Positions 9,250 to 18,170 of a stretch of DNA of 64,000 nt are shown here, piece after piece. Position numbers and translations under genes: made by a program. The DNA lies in IMG/VR virus record IMGVR_UViG_3300032265_000877, positions 23,611 through 87,610 of that record; one strand, 5' to 3'. The notes under the pieces are model-generated. The model did no database searches. It saw nothing but the letters and a program-made list of their open reading frames with translations, and was not told the origin of the DNA. Source of the stretch: a virus. Positions within the stretch are counted from its first letter, which is position 1. The number at the start of each line of letters is the position of its first letter.

Positions 9250-11247
9250 TTAGCTTAGAATTCCGCCAGTAGCATTAAGAGTGACGCTTCCAATACCTGT
9301 AGCAGAAGGACTAGCTACAGTTCCTAGTTCGTATAGGGTAGGGATCTCATTAGAAGCGCAAACAATGTCCTTGACTGTAAGCGCTGTTACGGATCCCCCA
9401 GAAGAAACAGAAGATACGTTTGTTGCCACAAGTGCGTACGAGAAAGTGTTACTAGTTACTGCGGTAACAACATAAGTTCCATTAAAGGTAGTATCTACCC
9501 CAGTAACCGACATTGTTTCTCCTACTGTAAGGGTATGGGTAACGGAGGTTGTTAGGGTAGCTACGTTTGAAGTAAGAGCCTTATTAGTAATTGTATAGGT
9601 CTGGTCTTGATCGGCTCGCACCATCTTTAGCACTTGCTGGTATGCAACCCCGTTTACATTACCGATGGCGTAGTGCAGGTCAGAGATGCTGATAGTCTGA
9701 CCAAAGAATACGTTATCAATATAGAACACGTTATTAATAGCTGAGGTAACGTTAGCTATCACAGATGACTGACGGTATTGTGGGGCCACCGTTATGTTAA
9801 CAACAATATACACTCCAACATACTTAGGTGGTTGGAACGTAAGAGTTGTATTAGCGGGAGCTTTATTTGTAAGGTAATTTAAAACATTTGTTGCTGTTGT
9901 GTTAAAAACAGTAGTTGCTGTTGAGTTATCGGCCGCTACTCCCGGGTCACCCGCTGGAGCAATGTACAAAGTAACAGCACTATAAGTATTTGCTGTTGCT
10001 ATTGCTTTTGACACACCCGTAACTTGAACCGCTAAAGCCGCGTAATCGGATAAAGATACAGCCCTGTTAATCGCTCTAATGCTAAGAGGCGCGTTGATTC
10101 TAATAGAGTCAGTTGATTCAGGATCCGCACCGCCGGAAGCGGCACCGTCTCCTTGGGTTACTATGTCTTGGTTAGATACAGAAAGCCCTGAAGGGATAGC
10201 AGATAGTGAAGGTACCTTAATAACATATTTAATGGTATTTGAAGCAACGTTGCCGACTACTCCTCCACCAATACGGTAATTAACGTAGATTGTTGCTCCA
10301 TTTGGCGGAATAATTCCGCTGATGCCGTCGCCAAAAGTTAGATAGGTAATGTTGTTAGCGTTTGTAAACGCTGAAAACACAGGGTCATAGCTACCATAGT
10401 CAACTAAATAATCTACCTGTGTATAAGCAGTTCCATTAATAGTTACTTGAACGCTGTTGCTAATAACTGACTGATTTAGTAGTGCAAAGGTTTGGTTAGC
10501 TGAGCCATTAGAAGTTCCTACAGGCTCATTTGAAATGGTTTCGCCTTGAGTGGCTAGAACAGCCATTGTTCCAGAGAACGTACCAAAAGAAGACCCTGTA
10601 CCTGAAGGGGTAAAGCTTGCGCTTGGGTTGGCTACGGTAAATGTGTAGGCGCCAGAAGATCCGCCTATAGCTGTGACACTAAAGGTTCCGTTAAAGTAAG
10701 AAGGAGTAACTCCAGATACAGTAACCGAGCTCCCTACTTGAACTCCTTGAGTTGTAAGGCTGTATGTGTATGTGGCTACTGTTGTAGAAGACGCTGACGC
10801 TGCAGTTAGTGCGGCCCCAGTTGGAGGAACAATGATTGCTGAGTTAGTCTCAAACACAACCTGAGCTGTGGTTGCGTTAGCTACAAGCGAGGTTGCTGCC
10901 TGAGTAAGTGCTGGAAGAGAAATAGGCGTAGCACTTGAGTTCTGGAAGGTAAGATTTACCGTTGATGCAGTGCTGGTAGTAGGGGTATAACCTAATAGGT
11001 TAGCTAACTGAAGCACGCTTGAACGCTGAGTGGCCGTAGTAATAAACGACTCATTGGCTGCTCGGTCAATGTAGTAATTGAGGATGTCACCCATGTAAGA
11101 GAACAGTTCTACAAGGGTCATACCAAAGTCGGCGGGATCACGGTTAGTCCACTGTGGGGCAAAATTAGGGATAAGCGTGGTCATATCCAACAAAATAGAC
11201 GCGTAGTCTCTTGATGTATAGTTGATTGATGGCACGTAGTTAGCCAC
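9250..11247 (-). CDS. Baseplate wedge protein gpJ-like
   Basis: A 665-residue baseplate J family protein. The N-terminus 'TSRDYASILLDMTTLIPNFAPQW' region, followed by 'DPADFGMTLVELFSYMGDIL' and 'YYIDRAANESFI', is the hallmark of gpJ/T4 gp6. The core includes 'DSIRINAPLSIRAINRAVSLSDY'. Two beta modules of the kind also seen in gpI and gpV are inserted (about 150-220 and 560-630), making it longer than P2 gpJ. It overlaps the gp25 gene by 8 nt. Confidence 0.9.
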   Translation of the reverse strand: MANYVPSINYTSRDYASILLDMTTLIPNFAPQWTNRDPADFGMTLVELFSYMGDILNYYIDRAANESFITTATQRSSVLQLANLLGYTPTTSTASTVNLTFQNSSATPISLPALTQAATSLVANATTAQVVFETNSAIIVPPTGAALTAASASSTTVATYTYSLTTQGVQVGSSVTVSGVTPSYFNGTFSVTAIGGSSGAYTFTVANPSASFTPSGTGSSFGTFSGTMAVLATQGETISNEPVGTSNGSANQTFALLNQSVISNSVQVTINGTAYTQVDYLVDYGSYDPVFSAFTNANNITYLTFGDGISGIIPPNGATIYVNYRIGGGVVGNVASNTIKYVIKVPSLSAIPSGLSVSNQDIVTQGDGAASGGADPESTDSIRINAPLSIRAINRAVSLSDYAALAVQVTGVSKAIATANTYSAVTLYIAPAGDPGVAADNSTATTVFNTTATNVLNYLTNKAPANTTLTFQPPKYVGVYIVVNITVAPQYRQSSVIANVTSAINNVFYIDNVFFGQTISISDLHYAIGNVNGVAYQQVLKMVRADQDQTYTITNKALTSNVATLTTSVTHTLTVGETMSVTGVDTTFNGTYVVTAVTSNTFSYALVATNVSSVSSGGSVTALTVKDIVCASNEIPTLYELGTVASPSATGIGSVTLNATGGILS

Positions 11248-11653
11248 TTGTTACCTCCGTAATTACATCTCCAGACTGGTTAAGGATATCAGTTTTAACC
11301 ACTAGAGTCTCGGCTGTTGCCGATACACCGTACTTATAACTTATAATTACATTTAAATGGCCGTCTTGCTGGTCTACTGATCCGTTTACAGATAGCAGCG
11401 TTAAATAGCTCAACCATCTGGCAAATCCGCTTGCTACTTCTTGGCTGATTAAGGCCATAGCAGCATCCAAATTTTCAAAGCTGGCGGCCCTGGTCTTTGT
11501 TCCAAAACTTGGGCGCATAACCCGTTCGCTTAGTAGAGTCATGATCACTAGGACAATACGATCTTGGATAATCTTCTTCTGGTCATTTGAGTAGGCCACG
11601 GCCCCATTTGCATCAAAGCCAAACGGAAGAGAGATAGCGCTTGGTGTTGTCAT
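11240..11653 (-). CDS. Baseplate wedge protein gp25/gpW-like
   Basis: A 137-residue protein with the gp25-like core: 'IIQDRIVLVIMTLLSERVMRPSFG' (the ERVMRP-FG motif is diagnostic) followed by a helix and beta strands. Gp25 forms the wedge contact that triggers sheath contraction. It lies between gpV and gpJ, the normal P2/Mu order, with 4- and 8-nt overlaps. Confidence 0.88.
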   Translation of the reverse strand: MTTPSAISLPFGFDANGAVAYSNDQKKIIQDRIVLVIMTLLSERVMRPSFGTKTRAASFENLDAAMALISQEVASGFARWLSYLTLLSVNGSVDQQDGHLNVIISYKYGVSATAETLVVKTDILNQSGDVITEVTSG

Positions 11654-12327
11654 AGTTCAACTCCTAACCAGACGGGGTAATTTGGGTCTCCAGCAGTAAA
11701 CATAACCCAGACTTTTTGCCCAATACTAGGGACTAATCTGTGAGGTGTATGCTCTAAAGTGCTGGTTAAATCATTAAATGCAGAACCCGAAGAGGCATTC
11801 CAAAGGTTAGATTGGTTTACTGTTTTTACATGTGGGTGGGCCAATGTGTTACTTGATTGAGGAACTATGGGCTGGTATGACAAGTAGGCTGTGCTGGTTC
11901 CAGCGGCTAAAGACGTGGCGGCATACGGAGTGTTTGGGCAAGTAAATGAATAAGAACTTCCTGCTACCACTGTGGCAATAGCAAAGATGGTGTAAATGCC
12001 TCCGTTTACCGCAACCCCCGCACCAACAACGGCTTTTTGAGTTGTTGATGAGTATGTATAAATAGTTGATGTTCCAGAGGTAGTAACGTTAGTAACAGTC
12101 ACGCCAGCGGGCGTTGCAAGTAGTGCAGCCACTTGAACTGCTGTGTGTGGGATGTGGTCGGGATGGTTAGAGTTAGAGGTTACTGGAAGGCAAGGTTTAG
12201 CCCAGTCAGTTTCAGCCGTCCCTAGAACTTGTGGGACCTGAAGTTTGATCTTGTGCTTATTATCGGGGTCTACATTGTTAGTGCAGACTCCTTCGTATAC
12301 CCCATAAAAGCGCTTGTCTTCGTTCAT
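11650..12327 (-). CDS. Baseplate spike/assembly protein gpV-like (OB fold)
   Basis: A 225-residue protein. The N-terminal 'FYGVYEGVCTNNVDPDNKHK', then 'IKLQVPQVLG', and the C-terminal 'LVPSIGQKVWVMFTAGDPNY', then 'PVWLGV', are the OB-fold strands of gpV/gp5-like central spike proteins. Residues about 75-150 are a beta module ('TYSSTTQKAVVGAGV', 'SYSFTCPNT') inserted in the middle. No lysozyme domain and no HxH iron-tip are visible. Gene order hub-spike-gp25-gpJ-gpI supports the call. Confidence 0.8.
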   Translation of the reverse strand: MNEDKRFYGVYEGVCTNNVDPDNKHKIKLQVPQVLGTAETDWAKPCLPVTSNSNHPDHIPHTAVQVAALLATPAGVTVTNVTTSGTSTIYTYSSTTQKAVVGAGVAVNGGIYTIFAIATVVAGSSYSFTCPNTPYAATSLAAGTSTAYLSYQPIVPQSSNTLAHPHVKTVNQSNLWNASSGSAFNDLTSTLEHTPHRLVPSIGQKVWVMFTAGDPNYPVWLGVEL

Positions 12328-13655
12328 AGCACACTCGGTATCTTAGACAGTGCGGGGTTACTATAAGAAGCAGTGCTGCCAGCTGGTTGAGAGATAGGAT
12401 CTAATGTCAGCGTACCCGTCACCCAAACAGGGCCATTTGCCACGCCTTTAGCTCTATTAGTTTGTACTCCAAATACCCCGTTTGATTGAGGACCTAGGTT
12501 TGGGGTAGTCCTTCTAAGTACAGTTGTAGGGACAATCACTGTTTGAGCTACGCCAGGAATGATAGTTCTAGAAGGTGTGGTATTTGGTTTAACTATGTTT
12601 TTACCGTCAATCCAAGTAGTAGTTGTTCCTAAAGAATCTGTGCCCACATGAAGAATTGTTGTGTACGTCTGTGTGTTTCTTTCGGTTTCACGTACACGGT
12701 GCTCTGTACCCAATACAGTCCAGTATCCTGAATAGTAGTTCCCTAAACCATCTAAATACACTGGAGCATCCGGTCTAACATCTGGCGCCCCAAGCACTTC
12801 AACGGTAGCTCTATATGGGAATACGGTTCTATCTTCTGCGGCTTTAGCCTCATATGCAGCGACTGTGGCGTCGAGAACAACTACATCTGTAGCGTGTTTA
12901 TCAAAGAACTCTGGAGTTGTTTTATATTTAGTGTTTGCCGCACGCTTCTGTTGGGTAATAGACATAGAACTAACTGAGTTAGTATCTAGTCCATTAACTG
13001 CAATGGCGGCTTTAGTCTCATTGTCTTGCGGCATAGAATCACTAATAACGGGCTCAAATGAGTAAATGGTTGATCCGCTAGGGTTGTTTGCCTCATTCAT
13101 GTAGAAGTAACTGGCCTCTGAGCGCTTATTTGTAAACTCATAAAGCATAGGTTGAAAGTAGATCTCTGTGTTTTCTGTTCGTAGGCTATAGCCAGACTGC
13201 TTTGCTAGTCTGACCATTATTTCCCAATCAGTGTGTCCTGCTTGGGCTACTTGTGGATAAATGCGCGGGTGAGCTACGGTAAAACAAGCAAAGTTATTGC
13301 GCTTAGCTATTTGTTTAATAATGCCATCTGCCGATAGCCCTTTATAGACCTGCTGTGATTCATTCTTCATGACCATAGAGGCGCCAACAACCACAATCTC
13401 TGTTAAGAAGGTGCTTGGGGTTCTATTCACATTTACATGGTGGATATACCCATAGAAAGATCTAGACTTCTTAACCGTAGATACAGTGAACTTAACAGGT
13501 GACCCAGTAGAGACGACATCATAGTTAACGTTCCAGTCTCTAAACTGTATAGTTGCAATCTCATGTTGGTACCTATTTTGATAGAAGGTCATAGAGTACA
13601 CATGCGCTGGCGGCAAAGTTGTATTAGGGAACTCAACAGTTACGTAATTAAACAT
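12324..13655 (-). CDS. Baseplate hub protein (gpD/gp27-like)
   Basis: A 443-residue protein. 'SADGIIKQIAKRNNFACFTV' and 'TDWEIMVRLAKQSGYSLRTE' are characteristic of hub proteins of the gpD/gp27 class, where the phrase 'D..F...LA...G' recurs. They form the trimeric adaptor between tube and spike. The C-terminus (about 350-443) is low-complexity and probably an arm. It overlaps both the LysM-type gene and gpV, consistent with joint assembly. Confidence 0.75.
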   Translation of the reverse strand: MFNYVTVEFPNTTLPPAHVYSMTFYQNRYQHEIATIQFRDWNVNYDVVSTGSPVKFTVSTVKKSRSFYGYIHHVNVNRTPSTFLTEIVVVGASMVMKNESQQVYKGLSADGIIKQIAKRNNFACFTVAHPRIYPQVAQAGHTDWEIMVRLAKQSGYSLRTENTEIYFQPMLYEFTNKRSEASYFYMNEANNPSGSTIYSFEPVISDSMPQDNETKAAIAVNGLDTNSVSSMSITQQKRAANTKYKTTPEFFDKHATDVVVLDATVAAYEAKAAEDRTVFPYRATVEVLGAPDVRPDAPVYLDGLGNYYSGYWTVLGTEHRVRETERNTQTYTTILHVGTDSLGTTTTWIDGKNIVKPNTTPSRTIIPGVAQTVIVPTTVLRRTTPNLGPQSNGVFGVQTNRAKGVANGPVWVTGTLTLDPISQPAGSTASYSNPALSKIPSVL

Positions 13656-13929
13656 TAGGTATCCTGATTACAGTACCTGGGGTTATGTTATTAAAGTCAG
13701 CAATCTGAGGATTAAACTCAGGAATAATCCACCAGTACTGCGGGTTTTTGTAGTACGTCTGGGCTAATTGATCTAAGCGTTCACCCTCTAAGTAGACATG
13801 CTCATAGTAGTTAAGATTGCCTAGTGAAGAGAACTGATAAAACACAATAGGGTTTAAAGGCCCATTAATAGTGGTAGAGACAAAATCAATAGTAGAGTAC
13901 TCGTAGCGAGAGCCTTTATAGATAGCCAT
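13648..13929 (-). CDS. LysM-like baseplate protein (gpX/gp53-like)
   Basis: A 93-residue protein. 'EGERLDQLAQTYYKNPQYWW' followed by 'NPQIADFNNITPGTVIRIP' is a LysM-type fold as in P2 gpX and T4 gp53. Those bind hub or wedge rather than peptidoglycan. Position before the hub gene is typical. Confidence 0.8.
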   Translation of the reverse strand: MAIYKGSRYEYSTIDFVSTTINGPLNPIVFYQFSSLGNLNYYEHVYLEGERLDQLAQTYYKNPQYWWIIPEFNPQIADFNNITPGTVIRIPNV

Positions 13930-13941
13930 GATTACCCTTTC

Positions 13942-15108
13942 TTACTTAGTTGTGCTCTTAGACACATTGCTTGTTAGTGCGACTCGTGAGAATACATTAA
14001 ATGACACAACAACTTCTGTGTGAAGCGGGATCATATTTTTATTAAAGACTGAGTGGTTAATGGCAAGACTATCTACCCATCCAATGTACGAAAGATTATT
14101 GGTTGCATCTGGGCCCAGTTGAAGGGCGATTGCGTTTGGTGACAAGAATCCAATATCAGCCGTCTCTCTTCCAAGAGAGTTATGCCAAGTCTTATTAGAG
14201 TCTGAGCCATTTCCAGAGCCATTAATTGCTCTAAACAAGTACTCAAGGTCATGCAGAGTACCCTTCTTCAGTAGATCTTGTAACAAAAGCTGTGGGTTTT
14301 GAGTGGCCCCAATAAACCCGCCCGGTGTGTAATCGTTGTAATTAAGAGCCGCAACCATGTTAAGACCACTCGAAGCCGCAGCTGCTGCTGCAAAGTCATT
14401 TATTCGGTCAATAACAATAGTAAATTGAACCGTCTCCATAGCAGTAAACTGCCCGTAAAGAGCTGCCATGGAATCAATAGAGCTCGGAGTAAAGTTGGCG
14501 TTTCTACTAACACCCACTTGAATATTTTGTGGATTCCACAAGAACTGAAAGCCCCAATAGCTTTGATCAGCAGTTAGTACATAGTTTGTACCTATTGCTG
14601 TTGTGCCAGTTGAAGTAGAGGCTGAACTAGTATCTAAGACTAAGTTTGTACTAGTTGGGGTAGTAGCATCAAAAGCAAACCATAACTTTGCTCTACGTAA
14701 TCCGTGGTTAGTCCCTACATAAGTATGGCCTGAGTTAGTTGAGTCTAGAGCAGCCGTGTTTAATGGCAAGCTTCGAACATGTGGGGGCAAATTAAATTTA
14801 ATTTTGCTTGGATCTAAGGGTATAGCGTCAACCCCGTTCCCTCCCCCTCCCCCACCAGCGGACGGGGCAGGCTTAATGATCGTTCCAGTAATTTGCTGAT
14901 TAAACTGTCCTTGCGTAGGCGCTGTTGCTCTTGGGGTGTTGCCCGCGGTATTTAAGTAGTCACGCAATTCACTATAGAAGAAGTTTCTTTGCGCTAAGCT
15001 GAGCTTAGCAACGTTTAACGCTGTTTGATGAACCGTTTTTAAAAATGCTTGTCCCTTAGGGGTAGCAAGAAAGTTTGCTGTACCTTGAATGATTGTGTTA
15101 TCTGCCAT
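13942..15108 (-). CDS. Probable tail-tube initiator / baseplate protein
   Basis: A 388-residue protein. The N-terminus is helical (1-75), joined by a Gly-rich linker (about 83-92) to a beta-rich domain. 'YWGFQFLWNPQNIQVGVSRN' and 'SYIGWVDSLAINHSVFNKNM' resemble the tube-fold caps (gp48/gp54-like, XkdP-like) that nucleate the tube on the baseplate. I infer this from fold hints and position between tape measure and LysM protein; no signature is decisive. Confidence 0.5.
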   Translation of the reverse strand: MADNTIIQGTANFLATPKGQAFLKTVHQTALNVAKLSLAQRNFFYSELRDYLNTAGNTPRATAPTQGQFNQQITGTIIKPAPSAGGGGGGNGVDAIPLDPSKIKFNLPPHVRSLPLNTAALDSTNSGHTYVGTNHGLRRAKLWFAFDATTPTSTNLVLDTSSASTSTGTTAIGTNYVLTADQSYWGFQFLWNPQNIQVGVSRNANFTPSSIDSMAALYGQFTAMETVQFTIVIDRINDFAAAAAASSGLNMVAALNYNDYTPGGFIGATQNPQLLLQDLLKKGTLHDLEYLFRAINGSGNGSDSNKTWHNSLGRETADIGFLSPNAIALQLGPDATNNLSYIGWVDSLAINHSVFNKNMIPLHTEVVVSFNVFSRVALTSNVSKSTTK

Positions 15109-17210
15109 TACTTAACCCCTACAGTAGTTACAGTAGTTTTATTCTTAAGAGCTTTTTGCATAGCATCCACAGTAGCTTGAGGGTTTTTGTCTGCTTGGAT
15201 AGTAACGCTAACCCCTCCATAATTATACGTTGTTTGGCTTGTAGTATTGCCTGCAGGAGCAACACTTGAGCCTCCAAATGCAGAGGCAAGCAAGGCACTT
15301 AACGATTGACGTTGGCTATCTGCCGTAGTACTAAATGGTAAAGCTGTAACTATCTTTCCAGAACTACTAACCGCCGTAGATCCCCCACTGCTTCCACTGC
15401 CTCCACTACCCGGAGAGTACTGTGTTCTTTTAGGATCTACTTTACCTGTAACCCAGCCAGACTCTACAATTGAAGACCAAATCTGATCAGCGCTTTTACC
15501 GCTGCGGAAAGCTGCAAGAATTTTATCGTAGCCCTCGCCTTTAGTATTAAGCAAGGTGGCCGCATCTGCCTGAGATCCTTGAGCTATATTTAAATATTTT
15601 TGAACGCCCACTTTGTTTTCGCTTACAGACCCCTTCATACGAAGCGTACTGTTTAGTGGGTTATTAAAACGCATAGGGTTATTGCCGCTCTCATAACGCA
15701 TCCACTGCTCTAAAATGTTTCTGTTAGTGGGTGTATTAGGAGCGCTAATGTCTTTAAAGAAGTTTGACTCAAAAGCTTTTACGTCACCGCCCATGTCTCT
15801 GTGCATATTGTTGAGCACATTATTAGGAATAACATACCCGTCGGTCTTAGGCACAAACAGCTCTGGACCAACTTCACCCACGATGTAAGGTTGCTTAGCG
15901 TCTGCGGGGCCGCCATCAGCAAGGAATCCAGCTAATAAGAAAGGAAGGATCTCACCTAAAACGCTTCCAGCAGCAATCTTTCCTCCAGCTTTTAAAGCAG
16001 ATTTAGCAGCAAATCCTGCTCCAAGTTTTGCTATAGAACCCAGAGACCCGTTTCCAAGTCCACCAAGCCCACCAAGTAACCCTTTACCGCCAGAAAGTAC
16101 TGCAGTTAAATCGCTCATTTTAATTGCAAGATTGTTCATGCCAGCGCCAATATCAGCAGCTCCTGCATAACCTCCGGCTTGAGCAGAGGCGGTAGATGTA
16201 AGTAGCCCTGTTTGATAGGCAGTTTGGTTAGCCATTGCTTGAATGGTGCTTGACTGAATACCTGCGGCCTTTAGCTGAGTCTTACTAATGTCGCTTAGCG
16301 CTTCTCCGCCGTACTGTGCTTTAGCAATAAGTGCGTTGCTAATAATAGTAAACATAGTCGGGTCATTGCTAAATAGCCCCATTAACATCCCGTATAACCC
16401 GTTACCTGGAGCTAAAGATATCTGCACTTCTCTTTTAGAAGGCTTTTTGCCCTGAAAACGGGTTATGTAATTCCAAATTTGATCAGCCAATTTATCAACT
16501 GGCATGATATTTCCTTGAGCATCACGGATGTTAATTCCAATAGTTTTTGCTAAATTAATTGTATTTGGGGCGTTCATAGTGCCCGTTACAGCTTGAGCAA
16601 TAGCAGTCTGCCCTAAACCAGGAGTGTAATTAGATATTTCAGCTACACCTTTTGCAACAGAACCAAAGTTATTTGCGTAACCTAAGGGTTGAAGCGCCGC
16701 TAAAGCATTAGTTGTGTCCATACTGTTATTAGCAATGCCAACGCGAGCCATCATATTTTGAAGGGCTCTAACGTTTCCAGTCTGACTTTGTAAAGATCCT
16801 GTGTAACCGCCCTGACCAAAGAAAGCGGAACGCTGCGTGAGGAAGTCCTGCATAACAGCCGTGTTAGTTCCTGGTAGAGCATTAGATGCAGCTCTTATTG
16901 CTTGAAGCCCGTAAGCCGCAGCCATTCCGCCAGCCATTCCGCCAGCCATTTCGCCCCTACTGCCGCCGCCACCAGACTGTGTAACGCCGTTAGGAGCCAC
17001 CTTAAACTTGCTACTTCCACCTGCGGTGCTTGATCCAGTTCCGCCAAGTATGTTAGCGGCCTTTTCACTAGCATCATTTAAAGCGCTAACAAGGCTATTG
17101 ATTTTTGGCAACACTGTGTTCTCAATGATGTTGCCAAGATGTAAGAAGTCTTTTTGAAGATTGGTAACAGAAGTGGAGGCGTTACCGATTAGACCACCGT
17201 TGGGTTCCAT
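15108..17210 (-). CDS. Tape measure protein with C-terminal globular domain
   Basis: A 700-residue protein. Helical and Gly/Ala-rich regions (80-430) are followed by 'GEVGPELFVPKTDG' (445-458), the common closing motif of phage tape measures. Residues about 490-600 form a separate domain ('WMRYESGNNPMRFNNPLNS', 'WSSIVESGW') that may be a peptidoglycan-related domain seen in actinophage tail proteins. A catalytic residue cannot be assigned with confidence. It is short for a tape measure, implying a short tail. It directly follows the chaperone region. Confidence 0.8.
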   Translation of the reverse strand: MEPNGGLIGNASTSVTNLQKDFLHLGNIIENTVLPKINSLVSALNDASEKAANILGGTGSSTAGGSSKFKVAPNGVTQSGGGGSRGEMAGGMAGGMAAAYGLQAIRAASNALPGTNTAVMQDFLTQRSAFFGQGGYTGSLQSQTGNVRALQNMMARVGIANNSMDTTNALAALQPLGYANNFGSVAKGVAEISNYTPGLGQTAIAQAVTGTMNAPNTINLAKTIGINIRDAQGNIMPVDKLADQIWNYITRFQGKKPSKREVQISLAPGNGLYGMLMGLFSNDPTMFTIISNALIAKAQYGGEALSDISKTQLKAAGIQSSTIQAMANQTAYQTGLLTSTASAQAGGYAGAADIGAGMNNLAIKMSDLTAVLSGGKGLLGGLGGLGNGSLGSIAKLGAGFAAKSALKAGGKIAAGSVLGEILPFLLAGFLADGGPADAKQPYIVGEVGPELFVPKTDGYVIPNNVLNNMHRDMGGDVKAFESNFFKDISAPNTPTNRNILEQWMRYESGNNPMRFNNPLNSTLRMKGSVSENKVGVQKYLNIAQGSQADAATLLNTKGEGYDKILAAFRSGKSADQIWSSIVESGWVTGKVDPKRTQYSPGSGGSGSSGGSTAVSSSGKIVTALPFSTTADSQRQSLSALLASAFGGSSVAPAGNTTSQTTYNYGGVSVTIQADKNPQATVDAMQKALKNKTTVTTVGVK

Positions 17211-17212
17211 AA

Positions 17213-17362
17213 CTACCTCCTACCTCTTTGGGCTCTTTCAAGCCAGTTCATTCGTTCTCTAACAGATAAATTTTTTATATCTGCCAGTGTCCATCCGGTA
17301 AAAGACCTAGTAAGAACCTCGTACTGGTCTAGTAAATTTTCGTAATCCGTGTCCTTATATGC
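17213..17362 (-). CDS. Frameshift extension of tail assembly chaperone (+1 frame)
   Basis: A 49-codon open frame with no ATG and no good independent ribosome site, running from the end of the chaperone gene to 2 nt before the tape measure gene. It begins AYKDTDYENLL and ends with 'RERMNWLERAQ', like the second chaperone product of other phages. Access would need a +1 slip near the TTT-CGC codons at 17361-17366: Phe tRNA moving from UUU to UUC. Two TTG codons further upstream in the same frame are an alternative start. Confidence 0.6.
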   Translation of the reverse strand, partial: AYKDTDYENLLDQYEVLTRSFTGWTLADIKNLSVRERMNWLERAQRGRR

Positions 17363-18146
17363 GAAACAAGTCAACAAGACTTAGTGGTAAAGCAATTCCT
17401 TCACCACATGCCTTGCACATCTTGCTCACCTCCCCAAGGCGTGGGCCCGGGTTCTTCTCAATAATCTGTTCTACAATCTTTGAGCGATCAGACATACTTA
17501 AGTTAAGTGCTGTACTGGCGCCCATAGAAGGCATTCCATTTACTGAAGCTACGCAGCCAGATAGTAGAAGAGTGTTAATCTCTGCAACTGTTTTGTCTGA
17601 GTTTTCTAACAATTTTCTCTGGGTAATGCCCGTTGGAAGGTTTACTACTACATACCCCTGCTTTGTCTCTACTTGCCAAGTGCGATCAGCGATAGGGTCG
17701 TCAAGGGTCTTTACAGGAATATCATCAACTAGGTCAATAGATGTTTCCTGCTCCTGTCCGCAACTTCCACATTGAACTTTAAGATCAAGAGTTTCGCCAA
17801 AGGTAATGCGGCGGATTCCTACAAGAATAGCGTCACGGTCTCCCGAAAGAAGGTTATCAAAGTCTTCTTTGTTAACATCCCTTGATCCGATCTTTATAAG
17901 ACCGCGTTGTAAAAGGACATTAATAGCTTTACCTGTGTTAGATGCTTTAGCAATAGCTTCTTCATCCACACCATTAAGCTCTCGAACTTCTACTGTCGTT
18001 ACAAGATCAGTTCCATCAATAAATCCACCAGGAAGCTTTACTTCAGGTCCTGGAGGAGCCTTGGTCTCAATGACCTTCTCTGGCTCCTCCATCGCCTTCT
18101 TTGCATACTGGTTTACGAGTTCTGCGTCAGTAATAACTGTTGCCAC
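17355..18146 (-). CDS. Tail assembly chaperone / hub assembly protein
   Basis: A 263-residue protein between tube and tape measure, the invariant place of tail chaperones. It carries two CxxC pairs ('CGSCGQEQ' and 'CKACGEG'), suggesting one zinc site, like T4 gp26/gp51-type baseplate hub assembly proteins. 'SKIVEQIIEKNPGPRLGEVS' is conserved-looking. An additional 49-codon frame follows in +1, so a longer fusion product is likely. A T4-like hub-assembly role and a lambda G/GT-like role are both possible. Confidence 0.65.
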   Translation of the reverse strand: MATVITDAELVNQYAKKAMEEPEKVIETKAPPGPEVKLPGGFIDGTDLVTTVEVRELNGVDEEAIAKASNTGKAINVLLQRGLIKIGSRDVNKEDFDNLLSGDRDAILVGIRRITFGETLDLKVQCGSCGQEQETSIDLVDDIPVKTLDDPIADRTWQVETKQGYVVVNLPTGITQRKLLENSDKTVAEINTLLLSGCVASVNGMPSMGASTALNLSMSDRSKIVEQIIEKNPGPRLGEVSKMCKACGEGIALPLSLVDLFRI

Positions 18147-18170
18147 GTTTTATTCTCCTAGTTGTTAGTC

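Noticed and set aside
17355-18168. Plus-strand frames opposite the tail chaperone (17359-17775, 17806-18168)
   Set aside because: Antisense shadows with no ribosome sites inside a well-supported minus-strand operon.
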